A stretch of DNA of 62,014 bases from Kitasatospora cheerisanensis KCTC 2395 (GTDB taxonomy: Bacteria > Actinomycetota > Actinomycetes > Streptomycetales > Streptomycetaceae), in NCBI RefSeq assembly GCF_000696185.1, contig NZ_KK853997.1, positions 6,603,851-6,665,864 of the forward strand. The letters run 5' to 3'. The translations under genes and the position numbers were made by a program. Shown piece after piece: positions 34,704 to 43,694 of the stretch (position 1 is its first letter; every line of letters starts with the position of its first letter). A model generated the notes under the pieces. It worked only from the letters and a program-made list of their open reading frames with translations, made no database searches and was not told where the DNA came from.

Positions 34704-36477
34704 GGGCCTGCATGCCGAAGAGCTCGGCGTAGAGGCCCTGTTCGGCCATGAGTTCCTGGTGGCTGCCCGAGGCGACGACGCTCCCGCCGTCGAGGACCAG
34801 GATCAGGTCGGCGATCCGCACCGTCGAGAACCGGTGGGAGGTGAAGAGGGTGACCGCCCCGACCGTGCGCGCCGCGGCGTCCGAGGAGGCCACCAGGCTC
34901 TCGAAGAGCCGGTGCTCCGCCGACGGGTCGAGTGCGGAGGCGGGCTCGTCCAGGGCGAGGAGCAGCGGACGGCCGCGCATGCCGGCCCGGGCGAGCCCGA
35001 GCTTCTGCCACTGGCCGCCGGAGAGTTCGGCCCCGTCCCCGTAGGCCCGGCCGAGCAGGCCGTCGAGTCCGCCGGGGACCTTCGCGACCAGGTCCTCCGC
35101 CTGCGCGCCCGCCAGGGCGGCCCGGACCTCGGCGTCCGAGCCGAGCGCGGGGACGTGCCCGATGCCCACGTTCTCGCGGAGCAGCAGTTCGAGGCGCGCG
35201 AAGTCCTGGAACAGCATCGCGACCCGGTCCTGCCAGGAGCGGCCGCGCAGCGAACGGAGGTCGACCCCGTCGACCAGGATGCGGCCCGAGGACGGCTCGT
35301 ACAGCCCGCAGAGCAGCTTGACCAGGGTGCTCTTGCCGGCGCCGTTCTCGCCCACGAGGGCCACGGAGCTGCCCGCCGGAATGTCCACGGTGACGTCGCG
35401 GAGGACCAGCCGGTCGGTGCCCGGGTACCCGAAGCTCACGTTCTCCAGCCTGATGCCGGAGCGCAGCCGGGCCGGGGCGTCCTGCGGGTCCCCGACCGGC
35501 TCCGGGTCGGGGCGGACCCGGTCGCGGAGGCTGCCGATGCGCTCGACCGCGAGGCCGGCGCCCTGAAGGGTGCTCAACAGGCCGAGCCCAGCGGCGACCT
35601 GGACGCTCACCTGCACCGCCAGCGCGATCACCAGCACCACCGAGCCGACGTTCACCTGACCGTCGACGGCCCGCCGGACGACCAGGACGAGCGCACCGCC
35701 GTACGCGGCGGCGAACACCGCCTGCCCCGCGGCCCGGGCGGCGGCCGCGGTCAGCTGGGCCCGGCCCAGCCGCCGGGCCGAGGCGTCCCACTCGGCGCGC
35801 TGACGGCCGATCAGCCGCTCCTCGATGCCGAAGAGCTTGATCTCCTTGGCCGAGCTGCCGGTGGTGGCGAGTTCGAGCAGGTGGCGGCTGAGCTGGGTGG
35901 CGGACGCGGAGGCGGTCTTCGCCCGGTCGACGAGGCGCTGCGAGGCGTTGCTGATCAGCACCGGCGGGAACCCGGCCAGCGGCAGCAGGACCAGCCACGG
36001 GTCGACCGTGGCGAGCACGACCGTGGTGATCAGCACCTGGACGAGCAGGCCGGTGAGTTGCAGCACCGCCTCGACGGCGAGCCGCATCCTCCCCAGCTCC
36101 TCGCGCACCAGGGTCATGGTCTCCGCGAACCCCGCGCTGTCGAAGTGCTCGATGCCGCGGGTGCCGTTGCAGATCCGGACGAGTTCGGCGTGCAGGGCCT
36201 CCTCCTCGATCTCGCCGAGCTCGAAGTAGGTGAGGTGGGCGAAGTGGCCCATCAGCAGCTCGAAGATCAGCAGGACGGCGGTCGCCAGGCCGTACAGGCG
36301 TGCCGCGCCGGTCTCGCCGCCCAGGGCCGCGTTGGTGAAGTCCCTGAGCGCGAGGGCCGTCAGCGGCGTCGCCAGGTAGCCGACCATGACCAGGGCGAAG
36401 GCCTTGAGCAGCCGGGCGCGGTCGGTCCGCCAGGAGAGCCGCACCAGGAAGGAGACGGCGTGGAGGAAGGCTTTCAC
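34690..36477 (-). CDS. ABC exporter, fused membrane and ATPase domains
   Basis: Half-transporter of 595 residues, plasma membrane. The N-terminal six-helix domain spans about 1-330 (LLKAFALVMVGYLATPLTAL, LVLLPLAGFPPVLISNASQ); the ATPase has Walker A GENGAGKST, signature LSGGQWQK, Walker B LLLALDEP and switch His in TSHRFSTV. GTG 36477 overlaps the stop of the other exporter by 4 bases, so the pair probably forms a heterodimer. Position inside the phosphonate cluster suggests export of the product or an intermediate. Confidence 0.88.
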   Translation of the reverse strand: MKAFLHAVSFLVRLSWRTDRARLLKAFALVMVGYLATPLTALALRDFTNAALGGETGAARLYGLATAVLLIFELLMGHFAHLTYFELGEIEEEALHAELVRICNGTRGIEHFDSAGFAETMTLVREELGRMRLAVEAVLQLTGLLVQVLITTVVLATVDPWLVLLPLAGFPPVLISNASQRLVDRAKTASASATQLSRHLLELATTGSSAKEIKLFGIEERLIGRQRAEWDASARRLGRAQLTAAAARAAGQAVFAAAYGGALVLVVRRAVDGQVNVGSVVLVIALAVQVSVQVAAGLGLLSTLQGAGLAVERIGSLRDRVRPDPEPVGDPQDAPARLRSGIRLENVSFGYPGTDRLVLRDVTVDIPAGSSVALVGENGAGKSTLVKLLCGLYEPSSGRILVDGVDLRSLRGRSWQDRVAMLFQDFARLELLLRENVGIGHVPALGSDAEVRAALAGAQAEDLVAKVPGGLDGLLGRAYGDGAELSGGQWQKLGLARAGMRGRPLLLALDEPASALDPSAEHRLFESLVASSDAAARTVGAVTLFTSHRFSTVRIADLILVLDGGSVVASGSHQELMAEQGLYAELFGMQARAYR

Positions 36478-38359
36478 TGCACCGGTTCCATTTCTCCGCC
36501 GTCGGCGAATCGCTCCGCTTGGAGGTGGAAGAGCTCCGCGTACCGGCCGCCCTGCTCGACCAGCTCGTCGTGGGTGCCGCGTTCGACGACCCGGCCGCCC
36601 TCGACGACCACGATCCGGTCGGCCTTGCGGACGGTGGAGAACCGGTGCGAGATGATGACGCTGGTCAGCCCCCGGGTGGTCTCCAGGAAGCGGTCGAAGA
36701 ACTCGACCTCGGCGCGGACGTCCAGTTGGGCGGTGGGCTCGTCCAGGACGAGCACCGACGCGCCGGCGGCGACCGCGCAGAAGGCGCGGGCGAGCGCGAT
36801 GCGCTGCCACTGGCCGCCGGAGAGGTCGGTCCCGCCGGGGTAGCGCCGGGACAGCACCGTGCCCGCGCCGTCGGGAGGCCCGCGAGGACCGGGCCGGCGC
36901 CGGCCCGCTCCGCCGCCGCGGCCACCACCGCGTCGCCGGGGGGCGCGGACGCGCCGAGGGCGATGTTCTCACCCGCCGTCAGTTCGTAGCGGTTGTAGTC
37001 CTGGAAGATGACGGCCAGCTGCCGCTGCCAGACCCGCGGGTCGATGCCGGTCAGCTCCGCGCCGTCCACGGTGATATGGCCCGCGGTGGGGTCGTACAGC
37101 CGGGCCAGGAGTTTCAGCAGGGTGGTCTTGCCCGCGCCGTTGAGGCCGACGATCGCCGTCGACCGCCCGGCGGCCAGGTCGAGGTCGAGGCCGCGCAGGA
37201 TCTCCGGCCCGTCCTCGTGGTAGCGGAAGCGCACGCCCCGGAAGGAGATCGCCGTCCGGGGGGCCGGGACGGGAGCCTGCCCGCCGCCGGAACCGGCACG
37301 GGTGCCCGCGGCGTGGCGGGCCGTCTCCTCGAACCGCCGCAGCGCCGTGTACGACTGCATGCCGACCTGGGTCTGCACGTCGCTCTCCGGGAAGTACACG
37401 CCGAAGCGCATCAGGATGGCGACCGCCTGCAGGGCCACCACGAAGGCGAGCACGCTCAGCCCGTGGCCCCCGGCGTCCCCCAGCAGGGTCAGGACGGTGC
37501 CCCCGCCGGCCAGGCCGACCGCCGCCAGCGCGACGAACGGCCAGAACATCAGCCGGCGCCGGCCCTCCCACAGCGGGGTGAGGTACGCCATGGTCTCCTT
37601 CCGCTGCCGGTCGAGCAGCCACGGCAGGAGCCCGAGGATCCGCACCTCCTTGGCCAGGCCCGCACCCAGGCCGAGGCCCCTGACGTACCCCATCGCGCGG
37701 CGCTCGCCGCTCAGACCCGTGAACAGGACGTTGAAACGGCCCAGCGAGCCGCGCTGGCCGAAGCGGACGACGAGCGCCGTCGCGGCGATCAGCACGCCCG
37801 CGAGCGGCGACAGCATGACGGCCACCAGGACGGCGGCGCTGACCAGTTGGGTGTACCGGGCGACCAGGGCCACCACCCCGGCGACCGCGTCGCCGGGCGT
37901 CGGCATGCTGCGCTCGAACGCGGTGCGGGCGTCGCTCAGCAGCTCCAGCGCGGCGCGGTCCTCCAGCGCACCCACCGGGGCCTCGCACAGCGCGGCCGAC
38001 ATGAGCCGCCGGACGCAGTACCCGTCCACCCGCCGCGAGACGATCTCGCCCACGGCCGTCTGGAACGGCACCAGCGCCTGGTGCAGCAGGAAGGCGCCGA
38101 CGGCGACCGCCAGCGCCGGCCCGACGGCGGACCAGGGCGAGCCGGACCCGGCCGGATCCGCGGCGACGTGGTCGAGCAGCACGCTCATCGCGAGGACGAA
38201 GCCGCTGGGCAGCGCCCCGAGCGCCAGGTTGAGGACGACCCCGAGGAGCAGCAGGCCGCGGCCCGCGGCGGGGGCGAGGCGCAGGATCGCCGTCCACCGC
38301 CGGGCCCGGCCGCGGAACCCGCGCCAGGCCCGGCGGGGGAGGGACACGGACTCGGTCAT
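36474..38359 (-). CDS. ABC exporter, fused membrane and ATPase domains (frame broken in the ATPase)
   Basis: Second half-transporter, about 628 residues once restored. Membrane domain about 1-345 (FVLAMSVLLDHVAADPAG, LFTGLSGERRAMGYVRGLGL); ATPase Walker A GLNGAGKTT, then signature LSGGQWQRIALARA, Walker B VLVLDEPTAQLD and switch His ISHRFSTV. One base is missing near 36871-36876: the frame breaks at VLAGLP and resumes as VLSRRYPGGTDLSGGQW, so as written the ATPase is cut before its signature. ATG 38359 overlaps the HAD stop (TGATG). With the downstream exporter it probably forms a heterodimer. Confidence 0.82.
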
Positions 38360-39017
38360 CAGGGGGTTCCCTCCACCAGCAGTTCCGCCCGGGCGAATTC
38401 GAGCCCCAGCGGATCGGCGCCGACCACCCGGATCCCGCGGAAGGTCGGCGGCGCGCCGGCGTCGCCGGCGTGGTCGACGGCCACCGCCCGCATGCCCGCG
38501 GCCGGGCCGCCCGCAGGCCCACCGGTGCGTCCTCGAAGACCAGGCAGTCCGCGGGCCGCACGCCGAGTGCCTGCGCGGCCCGGCGGAAGCACTCCGGGTC
38601 CGGCTTGCCCCGGACGACGTCGTCGGCCGTGACCAGGACCTCGGGCTCCGGCAGTTCCGCGGCGGCCAGCCGGGCCCGGGCCACCCGCCTGGTGCCGGAG
38701 GTGACGATCGCCCAGGAGCCGGGCGGCAGTTGCTCCAGCAGCCGGGCGGCGCCGGCGGTGGCGGTGATGCCCGCGACGTCCGCGCAGGACAGCCGCTGCA
38801 GCCAGAGCGTCTCGGCGGCGACGTCCGCCGACGGGGCGAGCAGGGCGATCAGTTCGCTGTCCACCAGGCCGTGCGAGCGCCGGACGGCGGTGTCCCCGTC
38901 CAGGCCGTGCCGGGCGGCCCACCGGCGGGTGTGCCGGTCGATGGCGGCCTGCGAGTCGACCAGCGTGCCGTCGAGGTCGAACAGCACCGCCCGCCCGTGC
39001 CACCGGAGGCCGTTCAC
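38359..39017 (-). CDS. HAD-superfamily phosphatase (frame broken)
   Basis: Cytoplasmic hydrolase of about 219 residues with the nucleophile motif FDLDGTLVDS (about residues 13-22), an alpha-helical cap (subclass I), IVTSGTRRVARARL as motif II, GKPDPECFRRAAQALG as motif III and VFEDAPVGLRAA as motif IV. One base is missing near 38500-38515: the frame breaks after VGLRAAR and resumes as AAGMRAVAVDHAGD. It lacks the WAGTxxD start and cap lysine of phosphonoacetaldehyde hydrolase, so a phosphate-ester hydrolase of a pathway intermediate fits better. GTG 39017 overlaps the methyltransferase stop (GTGA). Confidence 0.8.
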
Positions 39018-39655
39018 GAGCGGGCCCCGGCGGCGCCCGCCGTGCCGGACCCGCCCGGCGGCGGGCCGAGGACCAGGGTGAGGGCGTCCGGCCGGTGGGC
39101 GAACTCCTCGACGATCGGCAGACCGCACCGCCGCACCGCGTCGGCCGTGCGCCCGTACAGCTCGGTGTTCCAGATGACCACGGCGATCACCCCGTCCGCG
39201 GTGAGGCTGTCGCCGGTGCGGCGGACGAGGTCGGCGGCCCGGGCCGCCGGCAGGTAGTAGACGACCTCCCGCAGGAGCACCAGGTCGAACCGGCCGGGCG
39301 GCCGGAACGTCGTCACGTCCGCGACCTCGAACTCGCTGGCGGGGCGGCCCAGTCGGCGGGCCCGTTCGATCGCGTCGGGGCTGATGTCGACGCCGAGGTA
39401 GAAGCTGTAGCCGTCCGCGTCGAGCCGGAGGTTCGCGCTGGTTCCGCACCCGAGGTCGAGGATGCGGCCCCCGCGCGCGTACTTCCGGACGAGGGCCGTG
39501 GGCAGCGGGTCGTCGCCGCCGTCGAGGTAGTCCCAGCGCCCGGAGGTGTACTCGCGTTCCCAGAGCCACCGGCGGACCGCCGAGGGCGCCCAGCGCTTGG
39601 CGGCGCGGATGGCCGTCACCGTGATGCGGCGGCGGAGCGTCAGGTTCAGCGGCAC
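39014..39655 (-). CDS. class I SAM-dependent methyltransferase
   Basis: Soluble methyltransferase of 213 residues. The SAM-binding motif I is ILDLGCGTSANLRL (about residues 57-70), followed by YLGVDISPDAIERAR, FEVADVTTFRPPGRFDLVLL (motifs II and III) and VIAVVIWN. GTG 39655 is chosen since GGAGG lies 6 bases before it, and it overlaps the FAD-protein stop by 10 bases. O-, N- or carboxyl-methylation of the phosphonate product are all possible; the radical SAM enzyme is the better candidate for C-methylation. Confidence 0.82.
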   Translation of the reverse strand: MPLNLTLRRRITVTAIRAAKRWAPSAVRRWLWEREYTSGRWDYLDGGDDPLPTALVRKYARGGRILDLGCGTSANLRLDADGYSFYLGVDISPDAIERARRLGRPASEFEVADVTTFRPPGRFDLVLLREVVYYLPAARAADLVRRTGDSLTADGVIAVVIWNTELYGRTADAVRRCGLPIVEEFAHRPDALTLVLGPPPGGSGTAGAAGARS

Positions 39656-41883
39656 CGGTCGCCTCCGGTGGTGGAGGCGGTGACCAGGCCCGCCGCGGGC
39701 GGCCCGCCGGCGGCCTTCTGCCAGAAGTCGCGCACCCAGCACAGCACGTCCTGCATGACGTGGTGGTTCTGGTTGGGCCGCAGCGCGCCGAGCTGGAAGA
39801 ACATGACTCCTTCGCTGGGCGGGCCGAGCAGGGTGAGCCGGTCGTCGACCCGGCCGTCGGCGCGGACCGGGTGGAACCGCTCCGTCAGGTCGAGGCCGCC
39901 GGGCTCGAACCCGGGGCCGTCCGCACCGGGGTTGCGCCACTTGCGGACCAGGCCGCGGCGCAGCAGGTTGGGGTAGAGCGGCCGGACGTCGGACTCGGCG
40001 TCGAACGGGTGCACCCGCGCGTCGACGAGGGTGTCCACCAGCAGGTCGGCGCCGGTGTGCGGACCGGTCACCCGCCACGATCCGGTGGCCTCGTCGCCGG
40101 CCGCGAACGCGCCGGGACCGGCGGAGACGTCGACGAGGCCGAGCTCGACCAGGGCCCGGATCTTCTCCATCACCTCGAGTGCCGCGCCGTTGCAGAGCCG
40201 GTTGTGGATCCGCATGTAGCTGTCCAGGAAGGTCCGGTGCGAGGCGGCGGTCAGGCCGCCGAAGTCCACGGCGCGCGCCAGCACTTGGCGCAGGTCGCGC
40301 CAGACGCCGTCGGCCGCCGCCTTGGCCGGGTTGAGGAGGTTTCCCTGGGCGGCCCACCGGTGGTCCACGTCCATGAAGTCGAGCAGGGCCGCGCGGTAGG
40401 CGGCCGGATCCCGGTAGCCGGTGGCGGGCAGCGGGCGGATCAGCCGCTCCCAGCCGAACCGGTTGTCCGCGAAGCGGCTGCCGTGCCGGGTCGGCGAGAC
40501 GAGCCCGGCGACGCGCGCGGCGATCTGCTGCCCGGCCGCGACCCGTTCGGTCAACTCGGCGGCGGCGACCGGGCCGTGGACCACCTCCAGGTAGCGGGCG
40601 AGGGCCGGCCGCGCCCAGGGTTCGTCGGAGGGCAGCGGCCGGGCGCCGGTCAGCACGCCGTCGACGGCCCGCTCGGCGCGGTCGACCGCGGCTTCGACCG
40701 GGGCCAGCAGTCCGGCGATCGCCCCGTCCGCGTCGGCGCCCCGGCCGCCGTGCGCGAGGAAGTCCTCGTACCCCGGCCGGGCCTCGGCCTCCAGGAACGC
40801 GCCGAACTCCGGTCCCAGCAGCGTCCGGTAGTAGAGCTGGGCCATTTCGAGGACCACGATCGGCATGATGTGCCGCTCGAAGTCCAGCTGGAGCCGCACG
40901 GCGCCGCCGATCGGCACCGGCCGGCCGACGGCGGCCCGGACCCGGTCGACGGCCGTGTCGGTGAGGAACACGCCGCGGTGCTCGAACTCGGCCGGGTTCT
41001 GCTCCTTGGCGTTGTACGGGCGGGCGAAGGTGAACAGCCCCGCCGAGCCGAACAGCACGATCCGGGACGGCTCCTGCCCCGACGGGGTGTACCGCAGGCG
41101 CCCGTCGGCGCCGCCGGTGAACGTGCCGCCGCGGCCCTCGGTCAGGTGCAGCACCACGTCGATGGCGGTCAGCCCCATGCCGGCGCAGGCGATGGCGCCG
41201 CCGGCCGGGGCGACCTCCTCGGTGACGTACTGCTCCAGCGGGTAGGCGCACGGCACGAACACCGCCCGCTGCTGCCGGGCCGCGAACTCGGCCCACCGGC
41301 GGGACCGGGGGGAGCGCTCCGGGCGGTTCCACGAGTGCCCGGTGATCATCAGGACCTCGTCGGCGACCACGGACCCGGTGCCGTCGGCCAGCAGGACGCG
41401 CAGCCGCCCGTCCTCGTCGACCAGGTCGACGACCTCCTCGGCGTGCAGGTGGACCCGCACGCCGGGGTGGCCGCGGAGGATGGCCAGGTAGCGTTCGAAC
41501 AGGTCGCGCAGGGCGAGCCCGTGCACGTACCGCTTGGGCCAGTCCTCCGGGTCCAGGTCGAATTCGGGGAGCCCGGTCTCGGCGAACGCCGACGCGCACC
41601 ACTCGTACAGGGTGGGCCGCAAGGACCGGTCGAGCAGCGGATCGGCGCCGTCCACGGTCTCGTCGGCCGCGAAGGCGACCTGGGCCACGATCCGGTTCAG
41701 GAAGCTGGTCCGCGGCTGCAACGGGCTGTGGACCTGGCCGGCGCCGAACTGGCCGGACAGGTCGAAGACGTGGATGTCGAGCCCGGTGAGCGGCGGCAGC
41801 GCCGACACCGTGGCGGCCAGCCGCTCCATGACGTAGGTGCAGCTGGGACCGCCACCGATGATCGCCAGACGAACTGCGCGCAC
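39646..41883 (-). CDS. large FAD/NAD(P)-binding protein of the phosphonate cluster
   Basis: Flavin-binding protein of 745 residues of the FAD_NAD_binding_9 type. The dinucleotide motif is at the very start (LAIIGGGPSCTYVMERL, about 6-22); LMITGHSWNRPE and IACAGMGLTAIDVVLHL (about residue 225) follow the Rossmann pattern of N- or C-oxygenating flavoproteins. The C-terminal half (from about residue 350) is helical and matches nothing I know. It lies between pepM and the methyltransferase gene in the minus-strand operon. It may hydroxylate the amino group of an aminophosphonate or oxidise an intermediate; this is inference from context. Confidence 0.78.
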   Translation of the reverse strand: MRAVRLAIIGGGPSCTYVMERLAATVSALPPLTGLDIHVFDLSGQFGAGQVHSPLQPRTSFLNRIVAQVAFAADETVDGADPLLDRSLRPTLYEWCASAFAETGLPEFDLDPEDWPKRYVHGLALRDLFERYLAILRGHPGVRVHLHAEEVVDLVDEDGRLRVLLADGTGSVVADEVLMITGHSWNRPERSPRSRRWAEFAARQQRAVFVPCAYPLEQYVTEEVAPAGGAIACAGMGLTAIDVVLHLTEGRGGTFTGGADGRLRYTPSGQEPSRIVLFGSAGLFTFARPYNAKEQNPAEFEHRGVFLTDTAVDRVRAAVGRPVPIGGAVRLQLDFERHIMPIVVLEMAQLYYRTLLGPEFGAFLEAEARPGYEDFLAHGGRGADADGAIAGLLAPVEAAVDRAERAVDGVLTGARPLPSDEPWARPALARYLEVVHGPVAAAELTERVAAGQQIAARVAGLVSPTRHGSRFADNRFGWERLIRPLPATGYRDPAAYRAALLDFMDVDHRWAAQGNLLNPAKAAADGVWRDLRQVLARAVDFGGLTAASHRTFLDSYMRIHNRLCNGAALEVMEKIRALVELGLVDVSAGPGAFAAGDEATGSWRVTGPHTGADLLVDTLVDARVHPFDAESDVRPLYPNLLRRGLVRKWRNPGADGPGFEPGGLDLTERFHPVRADGRVDDRLTLLGPPSEGVMFFQLGALRPNQNHHVMQDVLCWVRDFWQKAAGGPPAAGLVTASTTGGDRCR

Positions 41884-41919
41884 TGAGAATCCCCTGTGTT
41901 CCGACTGCCGATTCGATGA

Positions 41920-42936
41920 TCAGTTGGCGTGCGAGGCCACCAGCGCCGCCGCGTCCGCGGGCGCCGGATCCGGCGTTGCCCGGTGCGGTGCGCCCTCCTC
42001 GACGGGGGCGTCGCTGCGCAGGTACAGCTCCTCGTTGCGCTTGAGCTCGGGAACGCCCTGCAGGTCGAAGACCAGGTCGAGCGGCGCGATGCGCTCCTCG
42101 ACCGGGGCGGAGGTGCCTGCGCTGAGGATCTCCTCGAAGGTCCGGCTGACCGCCGCGATGCTGGCGCGCAGTCCCTGGTTCGCGTAGATGACCATCTTGA
42201 CCCCGGCCGCGGCGAGCTCGTCGACGGTCACCGAGTAGTAGGTCGTCGGCACCACCACCAGCGGCTTGCGGAAGTCCCACCGGTCGATGAACTCGAAGAT
42301 CGACGCCGGCGAGCGGTCCTTGTCGTGGATCAGGATCGCGTCGGCGCCGGCATCGGCGTACGCGCGCGCCCGCCGGACCGCCTCCTCCATGCCGCGGTTG
42401 GCGATGAGCGCCTCGACCCTGGCGATGACGACGAAGTCGGGATCCTCCTGCGCCGCCTTCGCGGCCTCGACCTTCCCGCAGAACTCGCCCAGCTGCGCGA
42501 GCTGCTGACGGCCCGACACGAAGCTGTTCATCTTCGGGAACACCTTGTCCTCGATGCACACGCCGGCGATGCCGGCGGCCTCGTACCGCCGGACGGTGTT
42601 CATCACGTTGATGGCGTTGCCGTAGCCCGTGTCGCAGTCGGCCACGACCGGGACCTCCACCGCGCGGGCCATCGACTGGGCGGTGGCCAGGAGTTCCGAC
42701 ATGGTGAGGATGTCGGCGTCCGGCACGCCGTGCGAGGCGGACACCTCCAGCCCGCTCGCCCAGATGCCGTCGAAGCCGGCCCGCTCGGCCAGTCTGGCGC
42801 CGAGCGCGTTGTGGGCGCCGACCAGCCGGATCGGCTCGGGCCCGGACAGCAGGGCGCGCAGTCGCGCGGCGGGCCGCCGGGACGGCGCCCGCACCGATTC
42901 TCCAGGGATTGAGTTCCCAGTCATTGCTGAATGCAC
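41920..42936 (-). CDS. pepM: phosphoenolpyruvate mutase
   Basis: First enzyme of nearly all phosphonate pathways: rearranges phosphoenolpyruvate to phosphonopyruvate, making the C-P bond. The diagnostic motif EDKVFPKMNSF is intact (residues 125-135 counted from ATG 42924) and matches EDKxxPKxNS, which separates true PEP mutases from isocitrate-lyase relatives; VADCDTGYGN supplies Mg ligands and HDKDRSPASIFEF follows. About 335 residues, with an extra 25-residue Ala/Pro-rich tail. GTG 42936 has a weak GAGAG before it; ATG 42924 is also possible. First gene of the minus-strand operon pepM-FAD protein-methyltransferase-HAD-two exporters-CxPxR hydrolase. Confidence 0.93.
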   Translation of the reverse strand: MHSAMTGNSIPGESVRAPSRRPAARLRALLSGPEPIRLVGAHNALGARLAERAGFDGIWASGLEVSASHGVPDADILTMSELLATAQSMARAVEVPVVADCDTGYGNAINVMNTVRRYEAAGIAGVCIEDKVFPKMNSFVSGRQQLAQLGEFCGKVEAAKAAQEDPDFVVIARVEALIANRGMEEAVRRARAYADAGADAILIHDKDRSPASIFEFIDRWDFRKPLVVVPTTYYSVTVDELAAAGVKMVIYANQGLRASIAAVSRTFEEILSAGTSAPVEERIAPLDLVFDLQGVPELKRNEELYLRSDAPVEEGAPHRATPDPAPADAAALVASHAN

Positions 42937-43694
42937 GGTCGCTCTCTCTCGCAAAGAATTGCCTGGCAACACGCAGAAAACCTCGCGCGAATGAGGAGGC
43001 CGCCATGGAGTGCCGGGCCCGGTGGTGTTTTCACCGACCGCCCGCCGATGCACTGAATTCCGCCGGCTGTGGCCGGCCCGGCCGCCGGGACAACAGTCGC
43101 CGGCAGGAAGCGCGAGGATGTGGGGCAATTACCCGAACTTACAGTGAACAACTGGTCTGGACCTTACCCACCTGCCGGTGGGCTGTCAACGATCGAACAC
43201 GGTGCGCAGTCGCCCGGCGGCGGTCGCGCAAAAGCGCCAAATGGTGCGCGACCGGCCCAACGCAGACTGTGCAGTTGACGGACCATCAGATTCTGCGGAC
43301 GCCTGCTCGCGACCGCCCGAGGCCGGCGCCGAAGCGGCCGGCACGCTGCCGGAACGCGGATCAGGCCGCACCACCGGAAAAGGCTCCCGGCGCCGGTGGA
43401 CCACGCCGTCCCGAATCCCGCCGGCCGATGCGCCCACCGGGGCCGGATTTTTGCGGAAGATGCCCGGTTCGCCTGGTTCGATCGACGGTCCGGCCTTTTG
43501 CCGCCCATTTCGGTATTGGTCGCGGAATCGGCCGGGGAGGTATCTCAAGATTCGGAACAGGGGTTGGCACGGAACTCGCCCGCATGCTTCCATCTCTCCT
43601 CAAGTCGAGCGCCGGACCCCGTGTCCGGTCCCGTCGGGAGTCGGGACGCGGACGTCCGTTCCGGCCACTGGAAAAGACTGGGGGAGTCGACGAA
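42937..43694. other. 758-base divergent control region of the phosphonate cluster
   Basis: Separates the left (pepM) and right (nucleotidyltransferase) operons. It is visibly less GC-rich than its surroundings, has no good coding frame, and holds the pepM promoter and operators (43151-43189). No clear promoter for the plus-strand operon could be named. There is no regulator gene in or beside it. Confidence 0.6.
43151..43189 (-). promoter_or_regulatory. pepM operon promoter with a palindromic spacer and a DasR-like site
   Basis: On the minus strand, TTGACA (43184-43189), a 17-base spacer, then TAAGGT (43161-43166): near-ideal boxes. The spacer is filled by the palindrome CCCACC-TGCC-GGTGGG (43167-43182). 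Overlapping the -10 box is ACTGGTCTGGACCTTA (43151-43166), agreeing with the DasR consensus at 13 of 16 positions and sharing the 11-base core TGGTCTGGACC with the chitinase operator. The untranslated leader to pepM would be about 215 bases. Confidence 0.65.

Noticed and set aside
38359..39017. HAD protein as phosphonoacetaldehyde hydrolase (PhnX)
   Set aside because: It has the ordinary FDLDGTLVDS nucleophile motif and lacks the WAGTxxD start and cap lysine expected for PhnX.
42921..43151. A 76-codon frame starting with TTG at the pepM transcription start and ending ATGA on pepM ATG 42924
   Set aside because: The overlap is suggestive of a leader peptide, but the start is TTG without a ribosome site and codon use is unlike real genes of this genome.
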